Source: an uncultured SAR86 cluster bacterium (lineage in GTDB: Bacteria; Pseudomonadota; Gammaproteobacteria; Magnimaribacterales; D2472). Taken from it: a stretch of 51,744 bases of DNA. Within the stretch, counting starts at the first letter, position 1; every line of letters starts with the position of its first letter. The notes under the pieces were generated by a model that did not search any database, had not been told where the DNA came from, and saw only the letters and a program-made list of their open reading frames with translations. The stretch covers positions 1-51,744 of the forward strand of contig CACNUA010000007.1 of NCBI GenBank assembly GCA_902623535.1, read 5' to 3'. Below are positions 8,153 through 17,359 of this stretch, one piece after another. The translations under genes and the position numbers were made by a program.

Positions 8153-10213
8153 GTGGCTAATTCAGAGTTACAAAAGCTAAATGGTGTTGGCGCTGCAACG
8201 GTTTCTCAACTTAATAGTTTAGGCCTTTTTACAATTCAAGACCTATGTTTCCATTTGCCAAACACATATCAAAATAAGACAAAGGTTACACCTATTTCAA
8301 ATCTAGATGTTGGAGAGGAAGCATTAATAGAAGGAGAAGTTGTTTCAGTGCAAGCAATCTATCGGCCCAGAAAAATGTTAGTTGCAAAAATTAGTGATGG
8401 TTATTCTTATCTCAATCTAAGGTTATTTTATTTTCATCCAAATCAAACACGTCAATTTCAAAAAGGCTTGAGGATTAGATGTTATGGCAAAACCTCCTTA
8501 AGTAAATATGGTTTAGAAATGATTCATGCCGATTATGAAATAAATCAAAAATTACCACCACTTCAAAAAACACTCAATCCAACATACAGAATATGCAAAG
8601 GGATAAGTCAAAATAAAATAAAAAAATTTATCCGAGAAGCAATTAAGGTTTATGACTTTGAAGATGAAGCAATTAATTTAAACCATTATGATGATGATAT
8701 CCCTTTGTCAATAAAGGATGCCCTAGAAATCATTCATAATCCAAGTGCTGATATTCCTGTAGATGATCTGATTCCTGGAGGAACGCATCCTGCAAGAGTT
8801 AAATTGCTTAAAGAAGAATTAATTGCATTTCAAACCGGAATGGTCTCTTTAAGATCCAAAATGAAAACAAGTAAAGCTGAACCTTGCATTGAAAGTGGTA
8901 GTTGGCGCAAGGACTTTTTATCGATGTTTCCATATGAGTTAACCTCTGCTCAGTCGAGAGTTGAAAGCGAAATAAATAAAGACCTTATTAAATCTGAGCC
9001 CATGATGAGATTGGTCCAAGGTGATGTTGGTTCAGGAAAAACTGCGGTTGCAGTTCTTGCAGCAACTAAAGCATTAGATTCAAATTTTCAAGCTGCATTT
9101 ATGGCACCAACTACTCTGCTTGCCCAACAACACTTCGAAAATATAAAAAAATTTTTTCCAAATCATATCGATGAAATTGAACTGCTGACGAGTGGCCTTA
9201 CTAAGAGCATCAGAAAAAAAATTCTTGAGAAAATTAAATTAGGAAAAATTAAGTTTATTGTTGGCACGCATGCAATCTTTCAGGCAGATGTTGAGTATTG
9301 CAATCTTGCATTGGCAATAATTGACGAGCAGCATCGTTTTGGTGTTAACCAAAGACTTGCACTGATTAAAAAAACAGAAAAACATAATATCCATCCTCAT
9401 CAACTTACCTTAACAGCAACCCCCATACCAAGAACTTTATCAATGAGCATTTATGCCAACATGGATGTTTCAGTTATTGATGAAATGCCACCAGGCAGAC
9501 AGCCAATCATTACTTCGATGCTGTCAATGCAATCTAAGGAAAGTCTTATATCTAGAACAAGGGAGGCAATCTCTAAAGATAGTTTGATTTATTGGATATG
9601 TCCTCTGGTTGAAGAATCTGAAACATTGGACTTAAGTTCAGTTACTCAAACGCATGAAATCTTATGCGATGAATTCGGTGATGATAAAGTCGGTTTAGTG
9701 CACGGCAAACTTTCAAAAGATTCAAAAAATGAAGAGATTGATAAATTTAGAGATGGAAAAACAAAAATTCTTGTTTCAACAACAGTTATCGAAGTCGGGG
9801 TTGATGTTCCTGATGCTGACATAATGATCATTGAGAATGCAGAGCGGTTCGGTCTTGCGCAGTTGCATCAGCTTAGAGGAAGAGTTGGTAGAGGGTCAAA
9901 GCAAAGTTATTGCATTTTGTTGCATAAAGATAAACTCAATGAAGTTTCCTCAGAGAGGTTAGATGTACTTTGCCAAACACAGGATGGTTTTAAGATTGCA
10001 GAAAAAGATCTTGAAATCAGGGGACCAGGTGAAATTATGGGTGCACAACAAACCGGAATAGTTCCCTTTAAATATGCCAATCTGATCAGAGATAGCAGGT
10101 ATCTTGAGGAAACAAAGTTAATTGCTGAAAAAATCTTTAATGAGGATAGACAGCTCGCAAACAAGCTAATCAAAAGATGGGTTTCTGGATCAATGGCCTA
10201 TGCTGATGCATAA
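8153..10213 (+). CDS. recG: ATP-dependent DNA helicase RecG
   Basis: Branched-DNA helicase that remodels stalled replication forks and R-loops. The N-terminal wedge domain (OB fold, about residues 50-150) is followed by helicase domains: Walker A GDVGSGKTAVA near residue 292, the DEQHRFG box near residue 393, TATPIPRTL, and the C-terminal motif with QLRGRVGRG near residue 570. The 686 residues match the family. The start is GTG; no ATG is in a suitable place. The gene lies divergent from the gmk-spoT operon; the trmH found between spoT and recG in E. coli is absent. Confidence 0.96.
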   Translation: MANSELQKLNGVGAATVSQLNSLGLFTIQDLCFHLPNTYQNKTKVTPISNLDVGEEALIEGEVVSVQAIYRPRKMLVAKISDGYSYLNLRLFYFHPNQTRQFQKGLRIRCYGKTSLSKYGLEMIHADYEINQKLPPLQKTLNPTYRICKGISQNKIKKFIREAIKVYDFEDEAINLNHYDDDIPLSIKDALEIIHNPSADIPVDDLIPGGTHPARVKLLKEELIAFQTGMVSLRSKMKTSKAEPCIESGSWRKDFLSMFPYELTSAQSRVESEINKDLIKSEPMMRLVQGDVGSGKTAVAVLAATKALDSNFQAAFMAPTTLLAQQHFENIKKFFPNHIDEIELLTSGLTKSIRKKILEKIKLGKIKFIVGTHAIFQADVEYCNLALAIIDEQHRFGVNQRLALIKKTEKHNIHPHQLTLTATPIPRTLSMSIYANMDVSVIDEMPPGRQPIITSMLSMQSKESLISRTREAISKDSLIYWICPLVEESETLDLSSVTQTHEILCDEFGDDKVGLVHGKLSKDSKNEEIDKFRDGKTKILVSTTVIEVGVDVPDADIMIIENAERFGLAQLHQLRGRVGRGSKQSYCILLHKDKLNEVSSERLDVLCQTQDGFKIAEKDLEIRGPGEIMGAQQTGIVPFKYANLIRDSRYLEETKLIAEKIFNEDRQLANKLIKRWVSGSMAYADA

Positions 10214-10216
10214 AAA

Positions 10217-10248
10217 ATCCAAGCAAAAGCTTGGATCTTAAATTTTTT
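10217..10248. terminator. Bidirectional intrinsic terminator between recG and hppA
   Basis: A perfect 8-bp hairpin, ATCCAAGC-AAAA-GCTTGGAT (10217-10236), sits between the convergent genes. On the minus strand it is followed directly by six T residues, a canonical terminator for hppA. On the plus strand a T-run follows a few bases later (10243-10248), so it can also end recG transcripts. Confidence 0.85.
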
Positions 10249-10257
10249 AGGCTTCCT

Positions 10258-12264
10258 CTAAATGCTTAGTAACGGAGCAATAACTAAGCTTACAATTGCC
10301 ATTACATTAATGAGAATATTCATTGATGGGCCTGAGGTATCCTTAAACGGATCTCCTACAGTATCTCCAACAACTGCAGCTGCATGAGTATCAGATCCTT
10401 TTCCACCAAAGTTACCCTTTTCAACAAATTTCTTCGCATTATCCCAAGCACCTCCGGCATTAGCCATCATTAATGCCAAGGAAACACAACCCAGCAAACC
10501 TCCAGCCAACATTCCACCTAAGGCTTGTGCACCAAGACCAAATCCTACTATTGCTGGCATAGAAACAGCAATGACACCTGGAAGCATCATCTTTCTAAGA
10601 GCTGCTGTGGTCGCAATTTCAACACATTTTTCAGAATCAGGGTCTGCTTTGCCTTCCATCAAACCTTTTATTTCTTTAAATTGTCTTCTTATCTCATTAA
10701 TCATTTCAAATGCGGCGTCACCCACTGCTGTCATCGTGATTGAAGAGACCAAAAAGGGAATGCATGCACCAATGAACATGCCGACAAGAACAATTGGATC
10801 AGAAAGTGAAAGAGAGAATTCAGGATTATTTACAGTTACAACAGCTGAAAAAGCAGAAATAATTGCAAGAGCTGCTAGAGCAGCTGCTCCGATTGCAAAC
10901 CCTTTTCCAATAGCAGCAGTCGTATTACCTAATTCATCCAACGAATCAGTAATATCTCTTACTTTTTTACCCATGCCTGACATTTCAGCGATTCCACCGG
11001 CATTGTCCGCAACAGGTCCATAAGCATCAATTGCCATGGTAATACCAACAGTTGCTAGCATGCCAACTGCGGCAATACCAACACCATAAACACCAGCAAG
11101 ACCAGTTGATACAAATATGATAGTAGCAAGAATCGCGATAGGGATTACAACTGATTGCATACCTACTGAAAGCCCAGAAATCATCACTGTTGCTGATCCA
11201 GTTTCTCCTGATTCAGCTATCTTTTCTACCGGCTTTCCGCCTGTGTAATACTCAGTAATTAATCCGATCAATACCCCGCCTACAGCTCCAGCGATAACAC
11301 ACCACCAAACATTAACCCATGCTATGTTGCCGTCAGTGCTCATGGCTTCGCCAGGAAATGAATCGATTAAATAATAAGCCATGGCAACAAAAATTACTGG
11401 AGCCAATAAGGTTCCCGATCTAAGTGCACTAGCTGGGGCTTTAGCAGACTGAAGCTTAACTATAAAAATTCCAATAATTGAAGCAATAAGACCAGCTGAG
11501 GCCAAAGCCAATGGCAATATCATCATATCTTGTGAGCCAAGGGTATAAGCTATTGCTATGGAGGCAATCATGGAACCGCAATAGGATTCAAAAATATCAG
11601 ACCCCATTCCAGCAACATCACCAACATTATCCCCAACATTGTCAGCAATAACGCCAGGATTTCTTGGATCGTCTTCAGGTATCCCTGCTTCAATTTTACC
11701 CACTAAATCGGCACCAACGTCAGCGCTTTTAGTGAAGATTCCCCCACCGACCCTAGAAAATAATGCTACCACTGATGCACCCATACCAAAGCCTTCAAGC
11801 TTATGAGGATCAATACCAGCAGGTACATAAAAGTAATAAAGGGCACCAAGACCAATCAAGCCTAAAGATGCTACACATAAGCCCATCACTGAGCCCCCAT
11901 AAAAAGATACTGATAATGCTGCAGCTGCTCCTTCTTTTTTGGCAGCTGTGGCTGTTCTAACATTTGCTTTAGTGGCAGCGTACATACCTATAAAACCAGC
12001 AAGCGAAGAGCAAGCGGCGCCAACTATTACAGAGATTGCGGAATACATTCCAAGTCCAAGCCATACTAAGCCAACTAGGATCACAATGAAGATGAATAAA
12101 TATTTATATTCAGTCTTCATGAATGCTAGGGCACCTGAGTGGATTTGATCCCCAATTTTTTTTACTTTTTTCTCTCCGTCCGGATACTGCATTACTAAAA
12201 GGTATACGACGAAGGCTGCAATAAGACCAACGATTCCAAGCACTGGAGGTATTAATGTATTCAT
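10258..12264 (-). CDS. hppA: Membrane-bound ion-translocating pyrophosphatase
   Basis: Integral membrane pyrophosphatase that couples PPi hydrolysis to H+ or Na+ export. The 668 residues consist mostly of transmembrane helices. The catalytic loop carries [11 protein letters not shown] and the [16 protein letters not shown] motif near residues 178-215, and the third conserved loop with [14 protein letters not shown] lies near the C-terminus. At the known cation determinant the sequence reads [10 protein letters not shown] (about residue 444), with A and G where K+-independent enzymes have K and T. This indicates a K+-dependent type; whether H+ or Na+ is pumped cannot be read safely. A GGGAGA ribosome site precedes the ATG. 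Transcription ends at the hairpin downstream. Confidence 0.95.
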   Translation of the reverse strand: MNTLIPPVLGIVGLIAAFVVYLLVMQYPDGEKKVKKIGDQIHSGALAFMKTEYKYLFIFIVILVGLVWLGLGMYSAISVIVGAACSSLAGFIGMYAATKANVRTATAAKKEGAAAALSVSFYGGSVMGLCVASLGLIGLGALYYFYVPAGIDPHKLEGFGMGASVVALFSRVGGGIFTKSADVGADLVGKIEAGIPEDDPRNPGVIADNVGDNVGDVAGMGSDIFESYCGSMIASIAIAYTLGSQDMMILPLALASAGLIASIIGIFIVKLQSAKAPASALRSGTLLAPVIFVAMAYYLIDSFPGEAMSTDGNIAWVNVWWCVIAGAVGGVLIGLITEYYTGGKPVEKIAESGETGSATVMISGLSVGMQSVVIPIAILATIIFVSTGLAGVYGVGIAAVGMLATVGITMAIDAYGPVADNAGGIAEMSGMGKKVRDITDSLDELGNTTAAIGKGFAIGAAALAALAIISAFSAVVTVNNPEFSLSLSDPIVLVGMFIGACIPFLVSSITMTAVGDAAFEMINEIRRQFKEIKGLMEGKADPDSEKCVEIATTAALRKMMLPGVIAVSMPAIVGFGLGAQALGGMLAGGLLGCVSLALMMANAGGAWDNAKKFVEKGNFGGKGSDTHAAAVVGDTVGDPFKDTSGPSMNILINVMAIVSLVIAPLLSI

Positions 12265-12320
12265 AATTGGTTCTCCCTAAAAGGGGCAAATTTTAACAAA
12301 ATATCCCTTAAAAAGGTTAA

Positions 12321-13577
12321 TTAGTTTTGGAGAATTGCCTTCTCATCAAGTTTATTTTCAGACCTTGCTACAATACAAGCAACGGTTGCGTCACCAGAAA
12401 TGTTTACGGCCGTTCTGATCATATCCAAGACTCTATCAACAGCAAGAATAATTCCAATAGCTTCTAGGGGAAGATTGAACTGCTGAAGAATTATTACTAA
12501 TGTAATAATGCCAGCTGATGGAACAGCTGCAGTACCTATTGAAGTTGCTACAGCTAATAAGACAATCTGAATGTATTGAAATAAAGTTAAGTCAATCCCA
12601 GAGATTTGTGCAATAAATACGGTTGCTAGACCTTGCATGATAGCAGTACCATCCATATTTATTGTTGCTCCAACAGGAACAACAAATGATGCTACATTCT
12701 TATTAACACCCAAATCCTGAGAAACTGTTTTTAATGTAACTGGAATGGTGGCGGCACTTGATGATGTGGAAAAAGCAAACAAAATTGGCTCTTTCATTTT
12801 CTTAAAAAAAGCAATGGGATTAATTTTTGCTAAATACTTAAGAAATAGAGAATAAGTAAATAGTGCGTGAAAAATTAGTAATGAAATCAAAAGAGCGACA
12901 TAAACAAATACATCTTGAAAAATATCTAGACCATCAGTAATTACAAATCTTCCAATCAAACAAAAAACACCTATTGGTGCAAAAGACATAATCATGATGA
13001 CCAGCTGCATAAATACGGTGTTAAGTTTTTCAAAAGCACTGCTTAGATTGCCGGTCAGATGATTGGTCTTATTTAATGCTATGCCAAATAAAATACTAAA
13101 AAAGACTATTGCCAGCATTTGATTTTCGACAAAGGCTTGAAAAATGTTCTTTGGAAATATGCCTACGATTGTGTCATAAAGTGACTGGCCTGCCGGAAGA
13201 GATTCAATGCTTGTTGGCATTGCAGCAGCATAACCGGCACCAGGCTGAAAAATTGCTCCAACAAATAATGCTGTGCTTACAGCTATTGCTGTAGTCAACA
13301 AATAAAGTCCGATGGTTTTTAAAGATATTGGACCGAGTGTGCTGGTATCTGAGAGTGATGAAATGCCAGAGACAAGTGAGAAAAAAACCAATGGCACTAC
13401 CAAGAGCTTTAATAGATTTAGAAAAATGTCTCCGCCTAAATTAAAAATGTATTGAGCAACAAAATTCTTTAACTCTTCTGTTATAAAAGAAGAATAATAA
13501 AAAAAACTAGCAACCAAAAAACCAAACAGTAACCCTAAAAGAATATTTCTGGTTAGGTTTTTTGGAGTTTCAATCAT
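12321..13577 (-). CDS. Dicarboxylate/amino acid:cation symporter (DAACS family)
   Basis: Secondary transporter of the GltP/DctA/GltT family that imports glutamate, aspartate or C4-dicarboxylates with H+ or Na+. The 418 residues have about eight membrane segments. The re-entrant loop motif with serines, [16 protein letters not shown], and the [11 protein letters not shown] motif of the substrate site are both present, followed by [17 protein letters not shown]. Exact substrate cannot be decided. Its ATG overlaps the stop of the upstream rubredoxin gene by 4 bases. Confidence 0.92.
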   Translation of the reverse strand: MIETPKNLTRNILLGLLFGFLVASFFYYSSFITEELKNFVAQYIFNLGGDIFLNLLKLLVVPLVFFSLVSGISSLSDTSTLGPISLKTIGLYLLTTAIAVSTALFVGAIFQPGAGYAAAMPTSIESLPAGQSLYDTIVGIFPKNIFQAFVENQMLAIVFFSILFGIALNKTNHLTGNLSSAFEKLNTVFMQLVIMIMSFAPIGVFCLIGRFVITDGLDIFQDVFVYVALLISLLIFHALFTYSLFLKYLAKINPIAFFKKMKEPILFAFSTSSSAATIPVTLKTVSQDLGVNKNVASFVVPVGATINMDGTAIMQGLATVFIAQISGIDLTLFQYIQIVLLAVATSIGTAAVPSAGIITLVIILQQFNLPLEAIGIILAVDRVLDMIRTAVNISGDATVACIVARSENKLDEKAILQN

Positions 13578-13744
13578 ATTTCAACCATTTCAAAATCTTC
13601 TTTCCCTACACCGCAATCTGGGCAAAGCCAATCAGAAGGAACATCCTCCCATCTTGTACCTGGTTCAATCCCATCGTCTGGCCAACCATGCTCTTCGTCA
13701 TAAATTAAGCCACAAACAATGCATTCCCATTTTTTAAATTCCAT
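13574..13744 (-). CDS. Rubredoxin
   Basis: One-iron electron carrier of 56 residues. Two CxxCG knuckles bind the iron: C8/C11 in CIVCG and C41/C44 in CPDCG. The intervening aromatic and acidic pattern (Y15, W21-P22-D23-D24-G25, P28-G29-T30, W32, P36, W39) is that of classical rubredoxins. The TGA stop overlaps the ATG of the symporter gene, so the pair is probably cotranscribed, although no functional link is obvious. Possible partners, such as an alkane hydroxylase or rubredoxin reductase, are not in the window. It lies divergent from ubiC. Confidence 0.95.
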   Translation of the reverse strand: MEFKKWECIVCGLIYDEEHGWPDDGIEPGTRWEDVPSDWLCPDCGVGKEDFEMVEI

Positions 13745-13807
13745 AGTCGATCCTTAAGTATTTGAAAAAATAAGCAGGCTATAATATCAGTTTAACTGAA
13801 TGAATTC

Positions 13808-14296
13808 ATGCATCCTAAACGAATCTCAAAATGGGTAGTTAAGCCTTTTGTTTATTTTATGGGTAGCAATAATTTTCAAAGAGCTTGGCTCTTTGAACCT
13901 AATTCAATCACCGAAAGAATCAAACGCGATCATTCATTTGAGCTTGAGCTAGTGAGTGAGCACATCGAGGAATTAGATCATCTGGATAAAAGGATTGTTG
14001 GCATTAATGAAAATCAGTCCACGGTTAGAAGAGTTAAGCTCTTTGGGGATAAAAAAGAATTGGTTTTTGGTGAAAGCATTATCCCTCAAGAAACAAAAGA
14101 GTATGGCTTTGCTGGACTGAAAAACCTTGGCTCTAAACCATTAGGTGATCTAATTTTTACAAGCAAGAAATTTAAGAGATTGCGAGTTTTATTCGCAAAA
14201 TTTGAATTTAATAATAAGAAATACTGGGGAAGAATAACTGTTTTCAGCGTGAATGGTTATCCAATGTCCATTAAGGAGATTTTTATAATTGATTAG
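13808..14296 (+). CDS. ubiC: Chorismate pyruvate-lyase
   Basis: Converts chorismate to 4-hydroxybenzoate plus pyruvate, the first committed step of ubiquinone synthesis. The protein (162 aa, E. coli about 165) shows the family pattern R-x-V-x-L-F-G near residue 75, the PLGDLIFTS segment mid-protein and a C-terminal glutamate in KEIF near residue 157; these correspond to the active-site Arg and Glu of E. coli UbiC. Overall divergence is high, but the downstream 8-bp overlap with ubiA, as in the ubiCA operon, supports the call. Confidence 0.87.
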   Translation: MHPKRISKWVVKPFVYFMGSNNFQRAWLFEPNSITERIKRDHSFELELVSEHIEELDHLDKRIVGINENQSTVRRVKLFGDKKELVFGESIIPQETKEYGFAGLKNLGSKPLGDLIFTSKKFKRLRVLFAKFEFNNKKYWGRITVFSVNGYPMSIKEIFIID

Positions 14297-15134
14297 GTTT
14301 ATAAGTGGCTCAATAGCTCTTTGCAGGCTTGATAAGCCTATTGGAATTTATCTTATTTTTTGGCCCGCACTAGCAGCAGCAGTTGTCACAAGCGATATAA
14401 TTTCAAATCTTAATGTTTTTGCAATTATTTTGATTGGAAGCATTTTAGTAAGGTCAATTGGTTGTGTAATAAACGATATCTTTGATAAAGACATTGATAG
14501 CAAAGTTGAAAGAACAAAATCTAGGCCCCTTGCATCTGGTCAGCTCACAACTTTGGAAGGATGGATTATCTTTTCAATCTTAGCCATATGCATCTTAGTC
14601 TTATTGATCCAAACAAACCTTCAAACGGTTATTGTCAGTTCAGTTTTTGGATGCATGATCATTCTATATCCATTGATGAAGCGTTTTTTTCTGGGTCCTC
14701 AATTATTCTTAGGGATTACCTTTAATCCTATTTTTATAGTGCATGCCATAACTGAATCGATAAATTTGGGATCTTTCATATTATTCTTTGCAATCTTCTG
14801 CTGGGTTGTCGCTTACGATACTTACTATGGCTTATGTGACATTGAGGATGATAAAAAATTAGGTATTAACTCCACTCCTCTTTGGTGGAAAGCTCGAACT
14901 CAAAACCTGATATTTGTATTCCAGTTTCTGTTTGTAGTATCTCTTTATTTCGTAGGAAATTTTTATGCTTTCTCAAACTATTGGATCTTTGCGCTTTTGG
15001 TAATTAGTTTATTTTTTGTTTATCAATCACATCTTGCAAAAAATAATGAATATCTTTACGCATTTAAAAATAATAATTTAGTGGGCATGATCTTATGCCT
15101 ATTTTTATTCTTTGAAATTTATCTCATCCAATGA
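14289..15134 (+). CDS. ubiA: 4-hydroxybenzoate polyprenyltransferase
   Basis: Membrane enzyme attaching a polyprenyl chain to 4-hydroxybenzoate in ubiquinone synthesis. The first Asp-rich motif NDIFDKDID is near residue 62, and the second, with YDTYYGLCDIEDDKKLGI, is near residues 178-195. There are about eight hydrophobic helices. The 281 residues and the LDKPIGIYLIFWPALAAA opening fit the family. The start is TTG, with AAGGAG ten bases upstream inside ubiC. It overlaps ubiC by 8 bp and the next gene by 4 bp. Confidence 0.93.
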   Translation: MIRFISGSIALCRLDKPIGIYLIFWPALAAAVVTSDIISNLNVFAIILIGSILVRSIGCVINDIFDKDIDSKVERTKSRPLASGQLTTLEGWIIFSILAICILVLLIQTNLQTVIVSSVFGCMIILYPLMKRFFLGPQLFLGITFNPIFIVHAITESINLGSFILFFAIFCWVVAYDTYYGLCDIEDDKKLGINSTPLWWKARTQNLIFVFQFLFVVSLYFVGNFYAFSNYWIFALLVISLFFVYQSHLAKNNEYLYAFKNNNLVGMILCLFLFFEIYLIQ

Positions 15135-16249
15135 GTTTTGTAGACGGATTTTCAGATCAGCTGAAAAAAGAACTAAAGGATTACACTCCGAAGAATCCAT
15201 TTGAAACATACGAATATTACCAATGTCTTGAGAACAGTGGATGCGCGTCTGAAAATTCTGGGTGGCAACCAAACCATAACTTACAAACTTCTGTTGATGG
15301 AAATTTAATTATTCCTATATACAAGAAAACCAATAGCTATGGAGAATTTATTTTTGATTACTCCTGGGCTAACGCCTTTAATAGATATGGCATTGAATAC
15401 TATCCAAAACTAGTTTCATCAGTGCCTTTCACTCCCTGTCATAGCTCAAAATTAATTGGAAATACTAAATTGCTTAAGGATGCTATTAATGAGGTAGAAG
15501 ATCTAATGTCATCAGGGGGCATACAGTCTTGGCATATTTTGTTTCCATCTGATGATGACTTGCTCAAACTAGAAGATCATGGATTTATTAAAAGATTTGG
15601 CTATCGTTATATTTGGAAGAATTATGACTATGAATCATTTTCAGACTACCTTGCGAGGTTTAAATCTCGACAAAGAAAAAACATCCTCAAAGAAAGAAAA
15701 AGTATCAAAGATGAAAATATTGAGTTTGAGATCTTTTCGGGCAGCTCTATCAATGAGGATGCATGGCAAAAACTTTATAGCTTTTACTGTCAAACTTATT
15801 TTGATAGAGGTCAAAGGCCTTATTTAAACCTCCAATTTTTTATGATGATTGCTGATAAAAAAGAAATAAAGCCAGTTATTTTCTTTGCGAAGTACAAAGA
15901 TGATTTTGTTGGGGCTTCATTATGCTTTGAAGGAAGCGATACCTTGTATGGAAGGCATTGGGGCTCAAATATTTTGTTAAAAAACTTACACTTCGAAGCC
16001 TGCTTCTATCAAGGAATTGAATACTGTATCAACAATGGCATTTCATACTTTGATCCTGGCATACAAGGTGAGCATAAGCTAAGAAGAGGGTTTGAGGTTT
16101 CAAAAAAAGTTTCAATGCATATGATTACTAACCAAGATTTTAGAGATGCAATAGCTTCCTTTTGCAAAGATGAAGAGAATGAAATTAATAGGTATATAGA
16201 ATCTTGCAAAGCCTATACTCCATTTAATATTGATTATAGAATTGAGTAA
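15131..16249 (+). CDS. FemAB/GNAT-like protein (COG3146, DUF482 type)
   Basis: Predicted acyltransferase of the family annotated as peptidoglycan biosynthesis-like GNAT protein (COG3146). The 372 residues include NPFETYEYYQCLENSGC near the N-terminus, FDYSWANAF and KFKSRQRKNILKERK-like basic segments mid-protein, and a C-terminal LRRGFE motif after YFDPGIQGEHK, all typical of this family. The substrate is not known. It is inserted between ubiA and yqiB with 4-bp and 1-bp overlaps, so it is in the same transcript. A link to ubiquinone metabolism cannot be claimed. Confidence 0.82.
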   Translation: MSFVDGFSDQLKKELKDYTPKNPFETYEYYQCLENSGCASENSGWQPNHNLQTSVDGNLIIPIYKKTNSYGEFIFDYSWANAFNRYGIEYYPKLVSSVPFTPCHSSKLIGNTKLLKDAINEVEDLMSSGGIQSWHILFPSDDDLLKLEDHGFIKRFGYRYIWKNYDYESFSDYLARFKSRQRKNILKERKSIKDENIEFEIFSGSSINEDAWQKLYSFYCQTYFDRGQRPYLNLQFFMMIADKKEIKPVIFFAKYKDDFVGASLCFEGSDTLYGRHWGSNILLKNLHFEACFYQGIEYCINNGISYFDPGIQGEHKLRRGFEVSKKVSMHMITNQDFRDAIASFCKDEENEINRYIESCKAYTPFNIDYRIE

Positions 16250-16659
16250 TGAATAAACTGAGTAAAACATCGCATCATCTAAGTGTTTGCTCAGCTAACT
16301 ACCGAAGAATTAAAAAAATTCTTACAAATTTTACTAAACAAGAATATAAATTTTTGCTTGACGAAACAGATGTCACTGCAAGCTTTAAAATTATTGATAA
16401 GCAAAACCATACACTTTTAATTGAAGCGGCCCAGTCTACCTCTAACTCAATAATTAAGTTTAAATTTAGATTGCAAATCTTTTTAGATGCAAGGCTTGCA
16501 GAGGTTGTTTCATATCAAAATGAAAAGCCGGCTCCATTCTATGTAAGCAAACCTCGATCTCAATCATTGGACGAGAAATATCAACAGAACCGTATGCTGT
16601 GTGAGTGGCTGGAATTTATTTTGCTAAAAGGGAGAGTTAAATCTGATTTTCTTCCATGA
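16249..16659 (+). CDS. yqiB: DUF1249 family protein (YqiB)
   Basis: Cytoplasmic protein of unknown function, 136 residues. Recognised from the NYRRIKKIL start region and from the C-terminal DEKYQQNRMLCEWLEFIL-type helix of the YqiB/DUF1249 family. The neighbour downstream is YqiA, the order found in the E. coli yqiB-cpdA-yqiA-parE locus with cpdA missing. Its first base coincides with the last base of the preceding stop codon. Confidence 0.86.
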   Translation: MNKLSKTSHHLSVCSANYRRIKKILTNFTKQEYKFLLDETDVTASFKIIDKQNHTLLIEAAQSTSNSIIKFKFRLQIFLDARLAEVVSYQNEKPAPFYVSKPRSQSLDEKYQQNRMLCEWLEFILLKGRVKSDFLP

Positions 16660-17237
16660 AGAATATCTTATACCTACATGGATTTGCATCTTCGTCTGAT
16701 TCCACAAAAGCTAAGCTTTTCAAAGAATTCGTTAACTCACATAAAAATCTCAATGTTCTAACGCCAGACCTTCCAAATAATCTTATAGGCTGGTCAAAGC
16801 TTATTGAGGAATTATGTGAAAAGCATAATCCTGTTGCTTTTATTGGTAGCTCAATGGGTGGATTCTATTCAACCTTCTTTGCAAGAAATTTAGGTGCTAT
16901 GGATGTTCTTTTAAATCCTGCTGTTTTACCAGCAGAAGGCATGAAAAGTTATCTCGGCAAAAATAATAACTATGCAACGGGTGAAGAATTCATAATGAAG
17001 AATGATGAAATAGAGCACCTTAAATTGATGGAAAAGAGGATTAAAAAAAATAACTATGTTAATGACAGAACAATGGTTTTATTAGAATCAGGTGATGAGG
17101 TTCTCAATTACAAAGAGGCAGTTAGTTTCTATTCGGGAGCACATATTGAGATTATTTCTGGTGGCAGTCATTCACTAGATAGTTTCGGTAATTATCTTGA
17201 TTCATTATTGAAATTCATTATTTTTGCACTTAGATAG
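16656..17237 (+). CDS. yqiA: YqiA-type alpha/beta-hydrolase esterase
   Basis: Small serine esterase of the alpha/beta-hydrolase fold, 193 residues. The opening NILYLHGFASS is diagnostic of YqiA. The nucleophile elbow GSSMGG puts the serine near residue 66; the acid is probably the Asp in LLESGDEVL near residue 150, and the His is in GGSHS near residue 171. It overlaps yqiB by 4 bp. The last codons lie within the first NtrC-like site of the downstream nitrogen promoter, so regulatory DNA has invaded coding sequence. Confidence 0.88.
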   Translation: MKNILYLHGFASSSDSTKAKLFKEFVNSHKNLNVLTPDLPNNLIGWSKLIEELCEKHNPVAFIGSSMGGFYSTFFARNLGAMDVLLNPAVLPAEGMKSYLGKNNNYATGEEFIMKNDEIEHLKLMEKRIKKNNYVNDRTMVLLESGDEVLNYKEAVSFYSGAHIEIISGGSHSLDSFGNYLDSLLKFIIFALR

Positions 17238-17293
17238 TGCATTTTTGTATATAATGCACACATATATGGCATAAAATGTGCAAATTTAGTGCA
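17225..17293 (+). promoter_or_regulatory. Three NtrC-like binding sites upstream of glnII
   Basis: Site 1 (17225-17241) reads TGCACTTAGATAGTGCA, a 17-bp palindrome fitting the NtrC consensus TGCAC-N7-GTGCA. Site 2 (17255-17271, TGCACACATATATGGCA) and site 3 (17277-17293, TGTGCAAATTTAGTGCA) are weaker forms with the same 17-bp size. Centres lie at about -94, -64 and -42 from the start point predicted by the sigma-54 promoter. Site 1 overlaps the yqiA stop codon. Confidence 0.8.
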
Positions 17294-17300
17294 AAATAAA

Positions 17301-17317
17301 TGGCATACAGATTGCAT
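17301..17317 (+). promoter_or_regulatory. Sigma-54 promoter of glnII
   Basis: TGGCATACAGATTGCAT contains the invariant GG (17302-17303) and GC (17314-17315) with exactly 10 bases between them, matching the -24/-12 consensus TGGCAC-N5-TTGC. Transcription would begin near 17327, giving a leader of about 33 bases with an AAGGAG ribosome site before the ATG. The NtrC-like sites upstream and the ntrB-ntrC genes downstream support nitrogen control. Confidence 0.82.
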
Positions 17318-17359
17318 AATACTTATTAGTTATTTAGTTAATTCTATAAGGAGAATATT

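Noticed and set aside
10525-11023. Long open frames on the plus strand opposite hppA.
   Set aside because: They mirror the conserved pyrophosphatase coding and show no ribosome site or family motif of their own.
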